Shown piece by piece: positions 24,946-35,522 of a DNA stretch of 64,000 bases. Below the pieces are notes generated by a model that was not told the DNA's origin, searched no databases, and saw only the letters and a program-made list of their open reading frames with translations. The position numbers and the translations under genes are program-made. This DNA comes from Cornus controversa. Lineage: Eukaryota > Streptophyta > Magnoliopsida > Cornales > Cornaceae. Numbering within the stretch: the first letter of the stretch is position 1; each line of letters opens with the position of its first letter. The stretch is taken from NCBI GenBank assembly GCA_026545225.1, contig CM048850.1, forward strand, positions 3,162,001 through 3,226,000. Reading direction: 5' to 3'.

Positions 24946-26856
24946 TTGTTTTCAAAAATTATTATGGAATCTGGTATGAAAGAGGGTGGATCGATTCAGC
25001 GAACTCATTTATTTGATGTTTCAAATTATACTTTCTGGAAGTCTCGCATGAAATTCTTTTTAAAATCTCAAGGAGAGAGAGTTTGGATGGCTGTAGAAAA
25101 TGGCTATAAAATTTCTACCACTACCACCCGTGATGGTGATACTGCTGTGACTGTAGAGAAGGATAAAATAATATGTTCTAATGTTGAGCATGAAGATGTT
25201 AATAATAACAACAAGAGTTTATATACTATATTTAATTCTGTTGTTCCTTCTGAGTTTGCTAGAATCTCTGCCTATTCCACTTCAAAAGAAACATGGGATA
25301 TTTTACAGGTAACTCATGAGGGTACCACCAAGGTAAGGAGATCTAAGTTACAAATGCTTGCCACTAAATTTGAAACAATTAGAATGGATGAAGATCAGAT
25401 GTTTTCTGATTTTTATTCTAGACTTAATTTATTGTTCAAAGTAATGCTAACCTTGGTGAGAAAATTTCATCTTTTTAGATTATTAGAAAAATCATGAGAT
25501 CATTGCCTGATAGGTTCCAAGCTAAGTTGGAAGCCTTAGATGAGAGCAGAGATGTAGATTCAATGGAGGTGGCTGAGTTAGTTGGATCAATTCAAACTTT
25601 TGAGATGAAATATCCAAAGCTTCAGAAATCAAAAAATTTGGCTTTAAAAACCTCAAAGACTTCAAAATCTTCAAGTTTGTCAAATGGTTCAAATTCTTTA
25701 AAATCTGAAGTTGAAAAAATTGAAAGTTTTGAATATGATTCAGATAATGATGTTGCACTCCATGCTAGAAAATTTAGAAAGATTCTTGAATATAAAAGGT
25801 TAGAAATTTGAGAAAAGAAAATCCTTCAAAATTACAAAATTAAAGCTCATCATCCAAAGGTAAGGAAAGGAAAAAGAAAAAAAGATGACTCTAAGGAAAT
25901 TGAGGTCACTTGTTGGACATGTGGTGGTAAACGTCATACATCTAATCAATGTCCAAGTCCTAAGAAAAATAGCTTTAGGGCAAAGAAAAGTTCAAAGAAA
26001 GACATGAAAGCTATTATTTCTGAGTCTCAATCTTCTAACTCTGATAGTGATTCATCTATTGAGAATGATTCTCTTACTTTTGTTACTTTATTGAATGATG
26101 ATACTGCTAATGATTCTTCTTCTGATGTAGGTGAAACAGAGGTGTACACTACACTCAATCAAGTAGGGTATGATGATTCAGAAGTTGAGCAGTCTGATGT
26201 AGAACCATGTGAAAGCAAGCTGCCAGAACTGTTTGAGAAATTGCTGGAAGCTTATAATAAAAAAATCTGAGAAGCTGAAGCAAAAAAAATCTAAGAAAGA
26301 GACTTTGAAGAAAAAGAATGAAGATCAAGTGAAGTTGATTGAAGAAAGTAAAACAAAAATTCTGAATCTTCAAGGCAAAGTCAAGTTTCTCGAAAGTGAG
26401 GTAAGTTAAGCTATATCTGCCAAAGATGTTCTTATTGCTAGAGTTAATTTTCTTGAGCCTGAATTGAAAAAATCACAAGAGAAATTAAATGCTTTTACTT
26501 TTGGACAGATTAAGCTTGATAGCATGATTAGTGTTGGTAAGCCTGTAGCAGATAAAACTAGATTAGATTTCGTTGGGACATCATGTAAGAAAAAAACTAT
26601 TTTTGTTAAACCCAAGAACTTGAATGTGTCTAAACCCAAACCTAAGCCTCTAGTTGAGTCTTTGCATGCTAAAGTTGTGTCTAATGTGCTTTATTGTTCT
26701 TTTTGTGATAAGACTGGACATAGTCAACACTATTGCTATAAAAAAAGAAGACATTCTAATTCTGATTTTCATGTGCATAATTCTTTTGCTAAGAATAGGG
26801 TTCATACTAAAAAGCCACATTATTGGAACAAACCCAAAAATTCTCGAGCTGAATAG
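24946..26856 (+). mobile_element. SIRE-like gag region, fossil
   Basis: The start has the Copia gag (UBN2-like) signature: a short leader, then NYTFWKSRMKFFLKSQ and ETWDILQVTHEGTTKVRRSK. A first CCHC-type knuckle, CWTCGGKRHTSNQCP, lies near 25915-25960. An acidic Ser/Asp-rich stretch follows, then a coiled-coil stretch rich in K and E, then a second knuckle, CSFCDKTGHSQHYC, near 26695-26740. It matches the arrangement in the minus-strand copy at 7299-7786. It is broken several times. Confidence 0.85.
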
Positions 26857-27004
26857 AATTCAAACAAGAAGAAGAATATTTTTGTTTCTCCACAATACTT
26901 TCCTGATAAATTGCGTGTTAAAACTATCCGGATGAAAAAGGAAGATTTAGAGAAGTTTGTGCCTGTTGATACTATGAGATTTATTCCTAATAGGTCTTTG
27001 GGTA

Positions 27005-28535
27005 CAAAACCCCCTAACTAGGTTATTAGGATTTTGATGGTCATGGACTGAGATTTTGTTCATTATTTATTTTCCATTAGACCATATCTTTTTATATAGG
27101 TTAGGTTTTGTTTATTTTTATTAATAATCATATGAGATTATGATAATCATATTTTTTTTGAGAAATAATGTGAATTCTTTATATTTCTTTTTAATTTCAC
27201 TTTGATTTGTGAATGCATAATTGAGACACTTAATTTGTCAATGAATGAAGTACTTGATTTTATGATGTAAACATTGATGACCAATATGCTGTATTTATTT
27301 CTTTTTAGAGGTAAATCTTCTGAGTCCATACAAATTGTGCACTATTCCAACTCTGAGAGAATTGATTAAAAACTAATGTCAAGTTGACTAGCGTATATTG
27401 TATGAGTAGCATTGAAAGCTTAAATGATCAATAAAAATAAAAATAAATTATGTTTTTATTCAGTATGAAAAAAAATGAAAATTTACTGAATATCTAAGAC
27501 AAAAGGAAAATGCTACATTCGGAATGTGTTCGTAACTTCCACTACAATGTAAATCTCCAATGAGATATCTTTAGAAATTAAAGAGTTGTTTCAAGAAAAA
27601 TAACTAGCTGCCTGTAAGCGTGAAAGCCACCGTCTTAGAAAATTAAAAAAAAAAAATGGATGATTGATCACGTGTAGTTATATTTGCTTATTATCCAATA
27701 TGTTTTAGAAGATTAATTAAAGGAATTTGATTTATTTTTGATGAAGTTGGATTGCACACACACACATGGATTTATTAGATGAATTTTTAAATTTTTATAA
27801 ATATTTGTGTGTAAGAAGTTGTGTCATGATCATGAATTTGGGAATGAATTTTATGGACGAATTACGGGTTTTAAAATTCTGCATTTATAAATGTTTGAAA
27901 TTTTTCAAAAATTTTAGAACTCTTGTTATTCTTTGAAAAATATGCTTTGATTATTCTCATAAGATTATTCATATTATATTTATTTATTTCTTTTGAAAAA
28001 AGTTTAAAAATCCAAAAATATGTTTTATATTGATCTTGTGTTTATTTTTCATACTTTGTGTGCTTAATTGCTAAATCAAGTTGAGATGAGGTATATTTGG
28101 TGAATTAGAGGTCCAAAGTGTAATTTTTTAAAATTTACAAAGTTGGACCGGTCCCAATTATTGAGCACCGGTCGCACTTCTGCAGGTTCTGAGGAACTGA
28201 AAGAAGTTGGACCGGTCGTACTTAGCGAATGCCCAGAAAATGATATTTTGCCTGCGCGCTTTGGTGTTTAAGTAACCCTCTTTTACACACACGCACACTC
28301 TTATATCTCTCAAACTCTTAATCTCTCTAACTCTCTTTACACTCTAAAACTCACCAACTCACATACATTCTACTTCTTCTATATTTCTTTGTGATTGATT
28401 GGTATTGGAGGTTGGGATTCGATTTTTTGAGGATTGCATTGATTGTTTGTGGATTTGGGTGAGACTGTGAAAACAAATAGCTTTGAAATTTGAGGTTTAA
28501 AGACTTACACATAAGGTGTTCGACAAAAAGCCCTA
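27005..28535 (+). promoter_or_regulatory. AT-rich spacer with promoter-like CT-rich leader before the extra ORF region
   Basis: No coding sequence was found. The last 250 bases change character. After the ggaccggtc motifs (28140-28220) come acacacgcacactc and a CT-rich stretch (28290-28380), the composition of a plant 5' leader, about 150 bases before the ATG at 28536. That suggests a separate promoter for the downstream ORF. This is inference from composition only. Confidence 0.35.
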
Positions 28536-29599
28536 ATGGAACTTTTGACTATATTTTTGATCCCATTCGTCGTGGTTTTGATGGCATGCAAACGGAGACA
28601 TACTGAAGCGTCTACCAGTGATGATGACCGCATTGTATTTACTTTAGACATGTTTAAGGATGAGTTCAATTTTAACAACTTTGTCAATGTCATAGGGTGC
28701 CGGGCTATGAGAATTGAAAGACGAGTCAATCTTGCAATAATTAAGCGCAAATGGGAGATAGACTTTGTGCAATATTTTGAAGACAATGGTTGGGAGTCTC
28801 TTTGTGATCTTAGGGGGATAGTGAGGCCCGACATGGTTAGATATTTTTATGGCAATATGATTACATCAAGCTTAGATGACCTAATGTTTGTGACAAAATG
28901 TTATGGCGTTCGTGTTGAGGTCACCAAGGATACAATTGCAAATATTTTGGGCATTGAAAGAAATTAAGATGGAATTATTTTTCCATACCAAGTTGAGGAT
29001 CCAAACAGACCGAGCATGGATGATATGATTAGAGAGTTATGCATACCCGAAGCCCCACGACTTGTAGATAGGTTGCCTTCACTCTACCTTATAGATGAGG
29101 TCTCGGCATTGAACTTGATTGTATCATACAACCTTGATCCTCATGATCATAAAGGCAATTTGATCAAAAGTTGAGCTAAGCTTTTATATCACATTGTTCG
29201 AGGAGATCCGATCAATCTACCCGCAACAATCATGCGTACCATAATCTTAGCCACTCGACATTCTAGGTCCTCATCTTCATTATCTTTCCCAGAGATAGTG
29301 ATGGCTGTTTTGAGGGATGCTAGGGTCTGTATTCCTGAGAGAGCTGATATTAAAAAACTGAAAGGAATGATTGATGCCACGTCAATTACTCGTTTAGTGA
29401 ATAAGAAGGAAAAGGACAGAAAGGCCTATCTGGTGGTCGCGGAGTGTTTCAAGTTCCTGCTTCTGACACCCCAATGATGGCGAATCAGATGAACCAAGTT
29501 CTCAGGTTCATTCAGCAAGGGTTTGATCACTTACATGCTAGGATAAACAAGTTGGACCCTGTTGTATCTGATGAGGCTACTGATGCAGAGGATGATTAG
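28536..29599 (+). mobile_element. Extra ORF region, putative plant transposon protein type (PF20167-like), fossil
   Basis: The first frame has KDEFNFNNFVNVIGCRAMR, then WEIDFVQYFEDNGWESLCDL, RPDMVRYFYGNM and VRVEVTKDTIANILGI. This resembles the family annotated as putative plant transposon protein, in which a phrase like 'W..LL...G.VYPELVREFYANL...V.G..V..TP..IA..LG' recurs. Later frames add a conserved-looking block (29232-29477) and an acidic end. It occupies the place where pol would normally lie, before the 3' polypurine tract. The function of this family is unknown. The region is broken. Confidence 0.5.
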
Positions 29600-30165
29600 A
29601 CTTTAGGTCTTGATATCTTTTGTTCTAGACAGTTGTTGACTTCTTTATCTTTGATGTCTAGATATTTATTTTTGTTCTGTTTATTCCATCAACTGATATG
29701 TTTTGGATATTTATTTGATCAGTGATGATGATTTTTGCTTCCTTGTTGTCTTATTGTCTCTATGTGCTTCATGATTTATCTATTTATATAAATCTCTTGG
29801 GTATATCTTTGACAATTTGTTCCAAAAAGGGGGGGATATATTTATAGAGATTAAGGGGGAGAATATTCATGGAGATTAAGAGGGAGATAATATTGATATT
29901 CATGATTATATTTATTTATTAAGCTTTTCACAGGTTGTGTTGTTTAAGGGATGTGCAGATACAACAGGTTTTTATTTTAACCGTCTTAAACACACAAGTG
30001 AAGCTTTTGTTGATCAGTTCTTTATTTTTATGTATTTTTGGGTAACACACAAGTGAAGCTTCTGTTGATCAGTTCCTTATTTCTATGTATTTTTGGGCAA
30101 TATTGTAATCTAATTTTTCTAATGCATTAGGTTATAATTGTCTAGGTGATTTTGTCACGAAATTG

Positions 30166-30179
30166 CCAAAGGGGGAGAT
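30166..30179 (+). other. Polypurine tract of the SIRE-like element
   Basis: The purine run CAAAGGGGGAGAT directly precedes the right LTR start, TGTGAGATATAAA. Confidence 0.75.
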
Positions 30180-31364
30180 TGTGAGATATAAATTTGTAAT
30201 TGGCATATTTCGGTGATCAAAACTTGAGTGATCGAGTTGTAATTTTTGATTTATTCTTTGTATCGATCGTCGACAACTTTGAGCTGATATTCAAGTGCAT
30301 GGATATAGATAAATCAGTAAGAACACCAAATAGTACAAGTAAGTATAGTGAGGACACTCTGCACTTTTTATTTCTGAGCCTATTTTGAAAAACTAGGGTT
30401 TTAATGAAAAATTAAGAGTTTTTCAAAATAGGACCAGTCCCCAATATTTAGGATCGATCCAACTTTTCTAGACAATTTAGTTTCTGCAGGTTTTTACAAA
30501 GTCCCACCGGTCCTCATTATTTGGCACCGGTCCCACTTAGCCTGTTCCAAATAGGAAACAAATTTTGACGCAAATTCTGATTCCTATTGGGTTTGAAACT
30601 TCTAGGAGAGTTCTATTTTGATATTCAACTTCATTTTCAAGTAGAATTAGAACTTCCTTGACTATATATATGTATTCATATTTTCTCTACAAAAGAAGCC
30701 TGGAAAATTAATATTTTTAGAGGGGGAAAGTATATATAGTATAATTAGAGCTATCTATTTTTAAGAACACACATCCATACTTCACGAGTGATATTTAGGA
30801 TGGTATTCTACTTTTGATTAGCTGCTCAGAAATTGCATCAAATCTATTTGCTGATCAGAACATTGGATTTATGGTTCTTCGCTTGCTTGCTTGCTGAGGA
30901 AGAAAGGTGACCAGATCGCACTACGAAGGAAACGAAATACTTGCTGAGTATTTTGGTTCTTCTAGCAACCTTTCCATAAGGATCGTGACGTTAGCCGAAA
31001 GTATACAGCAGTTGAATGTGTTGTCGCAATCATAAGCCTGAGGTGTTCCACATCAGATTTTTGACAGAGTGAAGAGGGGTGTGAGACTAAGACAGAGTCT
31101 GTTGTACTTTACTTAATCATAGTGGATTGGTTTCCTGAGGCTTGTCGCCTCCCTCCGTGATTTTTTCCGCCTTGGGTTTCCATGTATATCTGGTGCATTC
31201 TTTTCTTTACTTGCATTTTATTTATTTACTTGCTTTAATTATTTGGTTAATTGGACTTAAAAATGAATTTATTAAAAATTAAGCAAACGAGCAAGTGATC
31301 CTATTCGCCCCCCTCTAGGTTCTAAAATACTTTTCGCAACTGCTTCCGCATCGCGCAATTCACA
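30180..31364 (+). repeat. SIRE-like right LTR
   Basis: It begins TGTGAGATATAAATTTG and ends CGCGCAATTCACA. Palindrome motifs of the ggaccggtcc family lie at 30430-30545. The block near 30770-31150 matches the middle of the LTR at 7945-9348. Confidence 0.85.
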
Positions 31365-31369
31365 CATTA

Positions 31370-32176
31370 AGCCCAATAGACCCTCAATTACCGCAGAAGC
31401 TTAATTCTATTTTTTCACATAGATGTGCACAACTCCACTTTATTCAATCCCAATGGGCCCTACCTCAAATCATATCATCCTAGAGGGGATTTTATTTATC
31501 CGTACTCTCTTGAATCACTCACTTCCAAGACTCAACACTACATGTGTTTAGAATCTGAAACTGACACCTACATCATTGGATAGAGAATCCAAAAATACTT
31601 AATTTAAAAAAAAAAATCACACTCAATTTCAATTTAAAATGAAGAAGTTATGCCCGATTGAAGTTTGGGAAAATTTCAGAGCATGCTGTAAAAAGTGACT
31701 TCGATGCATCGAACAAGTATTGAAGAAGTATCGACCAAAAATAGCTCTCGGGACTTTTACATTCCAAAATCCTGTAGGTTTTTTGATGCATCGAACTAAG
31801 AACTTCGATGCATCGAACTGGGCTTCGATGTATCAAACAACCCAAAAACTGTAACTTTGCAAATGGTCATTTTTGACCTTCTAAGCCCTTTTTACCAATA
31901 TAAACCATTCTTACAAGCCCTAAATCATACAAGAAAGGAGTCAACATCATTAATAAGTTCTAAATCATCCTCATAATTAAATCATGCACTGATATGAGTC
32001 ATTCTCCATCATAAACATATTCCAATTCATATTGAAAACGTCCATCACTACATTAGTCCATCAATTGAAGTTTGGGCAAATTTCGGAGCATGCTGTAAAA
32101 AGTGACTTCGATGCATCGAACAAGTATTGAAGAAGTATCAACCAAAAATAGCTCTCGGACTTTTACATTCCAAAAT
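31370..32176 (-). repeat. Tekay-like LTR middle part
   Basis: This continues 24455-24639 after the SIRE-like insertion. It has GATGCATCGAA palindrome clusters at 31695-31850 and 32105-32130, and the first unit (31658-32063) of a two-copy tandem duplication of about 407 bases. The last five bases, AAAAT, are the TSD of the solo LTR that follows. Confidence 0.8.
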
Positions 32177-34697
32177 TGTGAAGACCCGAATTTTTTTTAA
32201 TTATAATTACGGGTAAGTGACTTTTAAGCATGATTAGTAGCTTAATGACATGCTTAGTGGATTTAAATAATCCTTGTTATGTTTTCAGTTACGTGTGTGG
32301 GACCGGAATGGATCCGAGTAACTTGGGAGGTAACTACGGACACTAGAGAGTGGCGTAGGGGTGTGGATGTAAGTTTAAGGGCATAAGTGAAGTTTTTGAA
32401 AGAGTGCAAATAATGGTTTGCAATTAATGATAAGTAAACCATAACAAGGAGCAATATGGAGAATGAGGAGGGGTTTAGTTGCAAATTCTAAATGCTTGTT
32501 CCATATGTGCTTGAAAGGTATGTATAGGGCCGTTATAAGAGAAACGGGAAAAAGTGGTAGAGAAACTTGTTCACTTGGAGCAATAAACATTTGGTGATAA
32601 TCTTGAAATGGTCTACCCACCTTGGAGTATGTGATTTACTCAGTGACGTATTCTGAAACTATTTGACCACCTTGGAGTATGTGATTTACTCGGTGAAGAA
32701 TTCTGAAACTATCTAACCACCTTGGAGTATGTGATTTACTCGGTGATGTCTTTTGGGACTATCCAATTGCCTTGGAGTATGTGATTTACTCGGTGAGGAA
32801 TCCTGAATTCACCTAACCACCTTGGAGTATGCGACTTACTCGGTGGCGGTGTTGAGATTGTGTGGAAAGTGTCTTAGGTTGCATGGTTGGTTAAGAATCG
32901 TCCTAAAGTATCGGGTGGAGTCCGAGAGAGTGACAAAGATACATAAATGCTTTCGTTGAATTGTGAAGCATGATTTATGTTTAATGCATTCCTATATATA
33001 TATGCATTGCTTGTAAATGAACATGGAATATATTGGATGATACATGTAATGTAGTGGCATGCATTCATGTAAGTCATGTCGGGTCGGCACTTAGGTGGGT
33101 TGGGATATCTCTACTGAACCGCCTTGGATACTGAACCGCCTTGGTACTCACCCCGCTCCCCCCCAACATTTTTCTGGTTATGCATCAAGGATGATGACAG
33201 GGACTTCATAGCTCTTATGGGCGTTTTAGGAACTCAATTGGAGTATGATGATCTTTTGGATATTGTGTACCTTGTGGCTATCTGTGCTGGCTTGTGGCAC
33301 GGTAATTATTTAGTTGTAGTCATGGTAGAATTTGTTGCATTTTAAAATTTATGTATGAATTCTTGTAATGACTATATGGAAAAACATATGATGGTATGTA
33401 TCTTTTGAGAAAAGTGTATGTGTTGGAGATCTATGGCACCATAGGACCATTTTCCTCTTGAGTTATGACTTCTTGTATGAATAATTATGAGTTAATGGAG
33501 TATGGGATGTATGTATGCATGAGTTGTTGAATGAAGATGGTAAGAAAAAAATGATGGAATTACATTTTAATTGTGAGATGCTTGTTATGTGGATATACTT
33601 GATGGCCATTAAGGCATTATTGTAGCCATTGGGGGGACATGTGCCCAGAAGTGTCCATTTTTGAGTTCAAGGTCTGAATGGAATTTTATTTATAGAAGGA
33701 GAATTGTATTAGTTTCAATGTGATAAATTATGGACCTTGTTTGGATTTAAATTGAGTAAAATATGCATGTTTTAGTCCAAGAGTTAGTAATCTGACCTAA
33801 GCCCGTTGATTTATGTGTAATTCGGGTCATGAGTTGAATTATTAGGTGATTCTAATTGGGTTGGAAAGTAGACATGTTGAGGATGAATCATGCCAAATTT
33901 TAGTTCAAATGGACTTATGGTTTGTGAGATATTTGAACTTGAAGTTAGGTTGAAAATTGGCCAAGAACAGGTTGCAGAATTTTAGCTTCTGTATTAACAA
34001 CACTTGATCGCTTTTCATGGTGCTCGATTACCCTTGTAAAAGATCCAGAGGCTTAGTCTCGGGAGTGAATGTGCTCGATCCTTTTTTTTTAGCGCTCGAA
34101 CTCTTTTACAACAAGCATTTGACAAAATTCTACCCAACTTCTAACGAGCATATCTTCTTCGTTTCAAATCGAAATTAGGCGATTCTTTTTTGAAATTGAG
34201 TATTTTTGAACCCTCTTTTCAATTGTTCCATTTTTAGTCCATGATCATAAACTTACAAAGATTTTCATATCCATAGTTGCAGGATAGAACCAATTTGAAG
34301 GGTTCTATGGTTGAGGCCCATTAGGAATAGTTGATGTTGAGTTGTATATGTATGTATATATACATGTGTATGTATGCGGTTAAGCTTCCGGGATAAATAG
34401 AGGTTAATATGTTCATTAGGGATTGATGGACAGACCCACCTCGGTTCTCAGGAATCGGGGCGCGACATCATGGTACCTAAGTGTGATGTCAGTGTGGTTA
34501 AGGTCGTTCACGGGGTGAGTGAACGGGTTCACACTCAGGATTTGGGTCAGTCCAGGGGAGTCCCGGTGGACCGGATTCTGGGGAGTGACTGAATGGTATC
34601 AGAGCATGGTACTTTATAGAGGGTAAAAAGGGTCCATTGGGACTAATGGACGGGTTAACCTCTGGTTTCTCGGGAGTAGGGGGATCGGGGCGTTACA
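32177..34697 (+). repeat. Tekay-like solo LTR with TSD AAAAT
   Basis: TGTGAAGACCCG...GGGGCGTTACA is flanked by AAAAT at 32172-32176 and 34698-34702. It contains five 50-base minisatellite units (32621-32870) and a TATA-like tatatatatatgcatt near 32994-33010. Two earlier end-like blocks precede the true end, at 34455-34475 and 34579-34606. The second of these is followed by TGGTATCAGAGC. The frame at 33124-33345 has no recognisable domain. Confidence 0.9.
32621..32870 (+). repeat. 50-bp minisatellite, five units
   Basis: CTTGGAGTAT recurs at 32621, 32671, 32721, 32771 and 32821, an exact 50-base period. Each unit continues gtgatttactcggtga with small changes. Confidence 0.95.
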
Positions 34698-34702
34698 AAA
34701 AT

Positions 34703-35522
34703 TCTATAGGTTTTTTTATGCATTGAACTGAGAACTTCGATGCATCGAAGCGCTTCGATGCATCGAACTAGGCTTCGATGCATCGAACTGTCCAAAAACT
34801 GTAACTTTGTAAATGGTCATTTTTGACCTTTTAAGCCCTTTCTACCAACATAAACTATTCTTACAACCCCTAAATCATATAAGAAAGGAGTCTACATCAT
34901 TAACAAGTTCTAAACATCCTCATAATTAAATCATGCACCGATATGAGTCATTCTCCATCATAAACATATTCCAATTCATATTAAAAACGTCCATCACTAC
35001 ATTAGTCCATCAAATGAAGCTAGATGCTCTTAACAAGCATTACATAAACAAGTCCATTATCTCATTATATTTAACAAGCTCATAGTCCAAGCATACACAC
35101 AAGTGATAATGGCTATTTCTCCCCAGCCACATGTTTTAAAATGGCATCTAGGGCGTGAAAAGACCAAAACGCCCCTGGGCCACTTAACGTACCTTCCCAG
35201 ACTCCATTTTTGATTTTGAAAACTCCCACGGCCTCGAAATCACTTCCTCTACTCTTTAAAATTTTCATCTAAGTCATTCCCAAAAATAAATATTTTTAGA
35301 AATTTTCTGGATTCCTAGGCCCACTTAAGTTGCATCCTGAGCCTCCATTTGACCAAAAAGTCAAACTTCTCCAAATCTTTCGAAAACTTACCAAAACCCT
35401 TAAAACATTTTCCAAACATGTTCTTCACAATCAAAACATGTTAAACACCACCAAAATTTCATTTATGGCAATTATAATGCAAAAAATGCAAAACTAGCCA
35501 AAATTAGTTACAGTCTCTACAA
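34703..35522 (-). repeat. Tekay-like LTR, 5' part (3' LTR of the pol at 35523)
   Basis: It resumes the tandem-duplicated unit and ends at 35522 with cagtctctaca. On the minus strand this is the LTR start, directly after the polypurine tract AAGGATGGGAGGT (35523-35535). Confidence 0.85.

Larger units (their letters stand above)
24640..31364 (+). mobile_element. SIRE/Maximus-like Copia element without recognisable pol, TSD CATTA
   Basis: The ends are TGTGAGACATAAA and CGCAATTCACA, flanked by CATTA at 24635-24639 and 31365-31369. The left LTR spans 24640-24872 and the right LTR 30180-31364, so they differ greatly in length. Over the shared parts I count about 16 differences in 233 bases, near 7 percent. 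That suggests an age of a few million years if a plant rate near 1e-8 per site per year applies. Internally there is a gag region, a long AT-rich non-coding part and a separate ORF region. I see no protease, integrase or reverse transcriptase. It is a fossil with several breaks. Confidence 0.85.

Noticed and set aside
33124-33345. 73-residue frame DTEPPWYSPRSPPTFF
   Set aside because: It is inside a solo LTR with no known domain. The matching place in the other LTRs is not open.
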